From Streptomyces fildesensis (GTDB lineage Bacteria; Actinomycetota; Actinomycetes; Streptomycetales; Streptomycetaceae), in the NCBI RefSeq assembly GCF_016107395.1, contig NZ_JAAIKO010000002.1, forward strand, positions 186,001 to 250,000: DNA of 64,000 nt, read 5' to 3'. Positions 62,264-64,000 of the stretch are shown piece by piece (within the stretch, counting starts at the first letter, position 1; every line of letters starts with the position of its first letter). A program made the translations under genes and the position numbers. The notes beneath the pieces are model-generated. The model had not been told where the DNA came from. It saw only the letters and a list, made by a program, of their open reading frames with translations, and ran no database searches.

Positions 62264-64000
62264 ATGCCAGCCCTGACTCGCGCCGAGGCCGAGACCCGCG
62301 CCCGCCTGATCGACGTTCACCATTACGCGATCCACCTGGACCTCACCCGCGGCGACGCGACCTTCCGCTCCACCACGGTGATCCGCTTCAGCGCGCGTGA
62401 AGCCGGCGCCGCCACCTTCATCGACCTCAGGCCCGCCGCACTGCACAGCGCCGCACTCAACGGCCACGCGCTCGACCCCGGCACCCTGGACGACGGCCGG
62501 CTCCCGCTCACCGGGCTGCGGGCCGACAACGAACTGCGGATCGACGCGGACATGCACTACTCCCGCACCGGCGAAGGCATGCACCGCTTCACCGACCCCG
62601 CCGACGGCGAGGTCTACACGTACTCCCAGCTCGGCCTCGACCACAGCCCCGCGTTCGCCGCCACGTTCGACCAGCCCGACCTCAAGGCCGTCTTCGACGT
62701 CACCGTCACCGCCCCGCCCGCCTGGACCGTCCTCGGCAACGGCATAGCGCAGCGCACCCGCGCCGGCGAAGGGCACTGGCAGCTCGCCAAGACACCGCCC
62801 ATCAGCACCTACCTCCTCGCGGTCGCCGCGGGCCCCTGGTACAGCATCCGCACCGAACACGCCGGACTGCCCTTCGGCCTGCACGCCCGCAAGAGCCTGG
62901 GACCGCACCTGGAGAGCAACGCGGCCGAGCTCCTCGACACCACCCGCCGCTGCTTCGACCGTTACCACGAGATCTTCGACGAGCCCTACGCCTTCGACTC
63001 CTACGACCAGGCGTTCGTCCCGGAGCTCAACTGGGGCGCCATGGAGAACCCCGGCCTCGTCACCCTCCGCGACGAATACGTCTACCGCTCCGCCGTCACC
63101 CACACCGAACGCCAGAGCCGGGCCGTCGTCATCGCCCACGAAATGGCCCACATGTGGTTCGGCGACCTCGTCACCCTGCGCTGGTGGGACGACATCTGGC
63201 TCAACGAGTCCTTCGCGGAGTACCTCGGCTACCAGGTGCTCGCCGAAGCCACCGGCTTCACCAGCACCTGGACCGACTTCGCCATCGCCCGCAAGATCTA
63301 CGGCTACGACGCCGACCAGCGCCCCTCCACCCATCCCGTCGCCCCGGAAGCCGTCCCCGACACCGCCTCCGCGATGCTGAACTTCGACGGCATCTCCTAC
63401 GCGAAGGGCGCCTCCGCACTGCGGCAGCTCGTCGCCTGGCTCGGCACCAGGGACTTCCTCGCGGGCGTCAACGACCACATGGCCCGGCACCGCTTCGGCA
63501 ACGCCACCCTCGACGACTTCATCGAGTCCCTCGCCGGCGCCACCGACCGCGACGTCCGCAAATGGGCCGCGCAGTGGCTGCGCACCACCGGCGTCGACAC
63601 CCTCCAGCCGCACTTCGACGGCCCCGCCGCACCGTTCATCGCCCGTACCGGCAGCCGCCCGCACCGCATCGGCGTCGGCCTGTACGACCGCGCCGTGACC
63701 GACCCGTGCCGGCTCGTCCTGCGCGAACGCCTCGCAGCGGACCTCGCCGCCCCCCGCGTCCCGCTGCTGCCCGAAGGCCGCCCCGTCCGCCCCGACCTGG
63801 TGCTGCTCAACGACGGCGACCTCAGCTACACCAAGATCCGCTTCGACGACCAGTCGTGGACCACCGTCACCGAATGCCTCAGCGGCCTGCCCGACCCGCT
63901 CTCCCGCGCCGTGGTCTGGAACGCCGCCCGCGACCTGGTACGCGACGGCGAACTGCCGCCCGGCGACTACTTCGAGCTCGTGCTGCGGCACCTGCCCGCC
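62264..64000 (+). CDS. pepN: M1-family aminopeptidase N, cut by the window end
   Basis: 579 residues present of about 850. The exopeptidase motif GAMEN is at 258-262. The zinc site is H292-E293-x-x-H296 with Glu315 (WLNESFAEY). The N-terminal beta domain is complete; the C-terminal helical domain is missing to the right. Removes N-terminal residues from peptides in the cytoplasm. The ATG at 62264 lies after a TACGGC-like -10; an ATG at 62255 is in frame. Its promoter region is the gap after the AraC gene. Confidence 0.94.
   Translation, partial: MPALTRAEAETRARLIDVHHYAIHLDLTRGDATFRSTTVIRFSAREAGAATFIDLRPAALHSAALNGHALDPGTLDDGRLPLTGLRADNELRIDADMHYSRTGEGMHRFTDPADGEVYTYSQLGLDHSPAFAATFDQPDLKAVFDVTVTAPPAWTVLGNGIAQRTRAGEGHWQLAKTPPISTYLLAVAAGPWYSIRTEHAGLPFGLHARKSLGPHLESNAAELLDTTRRCFDRYHEIFDEPYAFDSYDQAFVPELNWGAMENPGLVTLRDEYVYRSAVTHTERQSRAVVIAHEMAHMWFGDLVTLRWWDDIWLNESFAEYLGYQVLAEATGFTSTWTDFAIARKIYGYDADQRPSTHPVAPEAVPDTASAMLNFDGISYAKGASALRQLVAWLGTRDFLAGVNDHMARHRFGNATLDDFIESLAGATDRDVRKWAAQWLRTTGVDTLQPHFDGPAAPFIARTGSRPHRIGVGLYDRAVTDPCRLVLRERLAADLAAPRVPLLPEGRPVRPDLVLLNDGDLSYTKIRFDDQSWTTVTECLSGLPDPLSRAVVWNAARDLVRDGELPPGDYFELVLRHLPA

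Overview
The window is a high-GC segment of a Streptomyces (or very close actinomycete) chromosome. The evidence is G/C at nearly every third codon position, many GTG starts, 4-base ATGA/GTGA overlaps inside operons, candidate leaderless genes with a -10-like hexamer 6-8 bases before the start, and a gene order (ileS, dksA-like, lspA, rluD ... hisDCBHAF ... trpE ... trpC-trpM-trpB-trpA, lgt, gltBD) that from memory matches the S. coelicolor chromosome core. Almost all of it is chromosomal housekeeping. I see no insertion sequence, phage, tRNA, rRNA or CRISPR array.

Layout. 1-2460: the 5' part of ileS (minus) behind a T-box leader; the encoded IleRS has the rare GXHH form of the HXGH motif. 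2740-8951: dksA/traR-like, lspA, an RluA-type pseudouridine synthase, an acetyltransferase, a CPA1 antiporter, an MscS channel and a dienelactone-hydrolase-like protein. 8956-13547 (minus): a secreted M43 metalloprotease, a membrane DsbA-like protein with a membrane partner, a DUF2252 protein and a 53-residue charged protein. 13758-21055: an NYN-domain protein, an ABC-2 exporter pair, a membrane protein, the 24-residue ribosomal protein bL37, YbaK, a LON-N-domain protein and a beta-helix membrane protein.

21188-26916 is the histidine operon hisD-C-B-(small membrane protein)-H-priA-(ridA)-hisF, with a palindrome in its promoter spacer. 26930-31304 holds a type-B succinate dehydrogenase/fumarate reductase (sdhCAB) and a divergent LysR regulator. 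hisI is separate at 33043. Between hisI and trpE (33558-37366) sits a five-gene, fully overlapping cassette that looks like a type VII secretion polymorphic toxin locus: a WXG100-like protein, an accessory protein, a 607-residue toxin-like protein, a candidate immunity protein and an SseB-like protein. It is the strongest candidate for an undescribed system here.

37403-45656 carries the tryptophan genes: trpE, a secreted sedolisin on the other strand, three small membrane proteins, then trpC-trpM-trpB-trpA. No trpF is present; the bifunctional PriA of the his operon is expected to do both isomerisations, which ties the two pathways together. A large hairpin spans the end of trpM just before trpB.

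45739-54838: a second DsbA-like protein, lgt, a VIT-type metal transporter behind an iron box (DmdR/IdeR type), and gltB-gltD. 54953-64000: an HExxH protein with a zinc ribbon, a NarL-type two-component system, a Tat-exported GH101 glycosidase behind three 11-bp direct repeats, an AraC regulator and the start of an M1 aminopeptidase cut by the window end.
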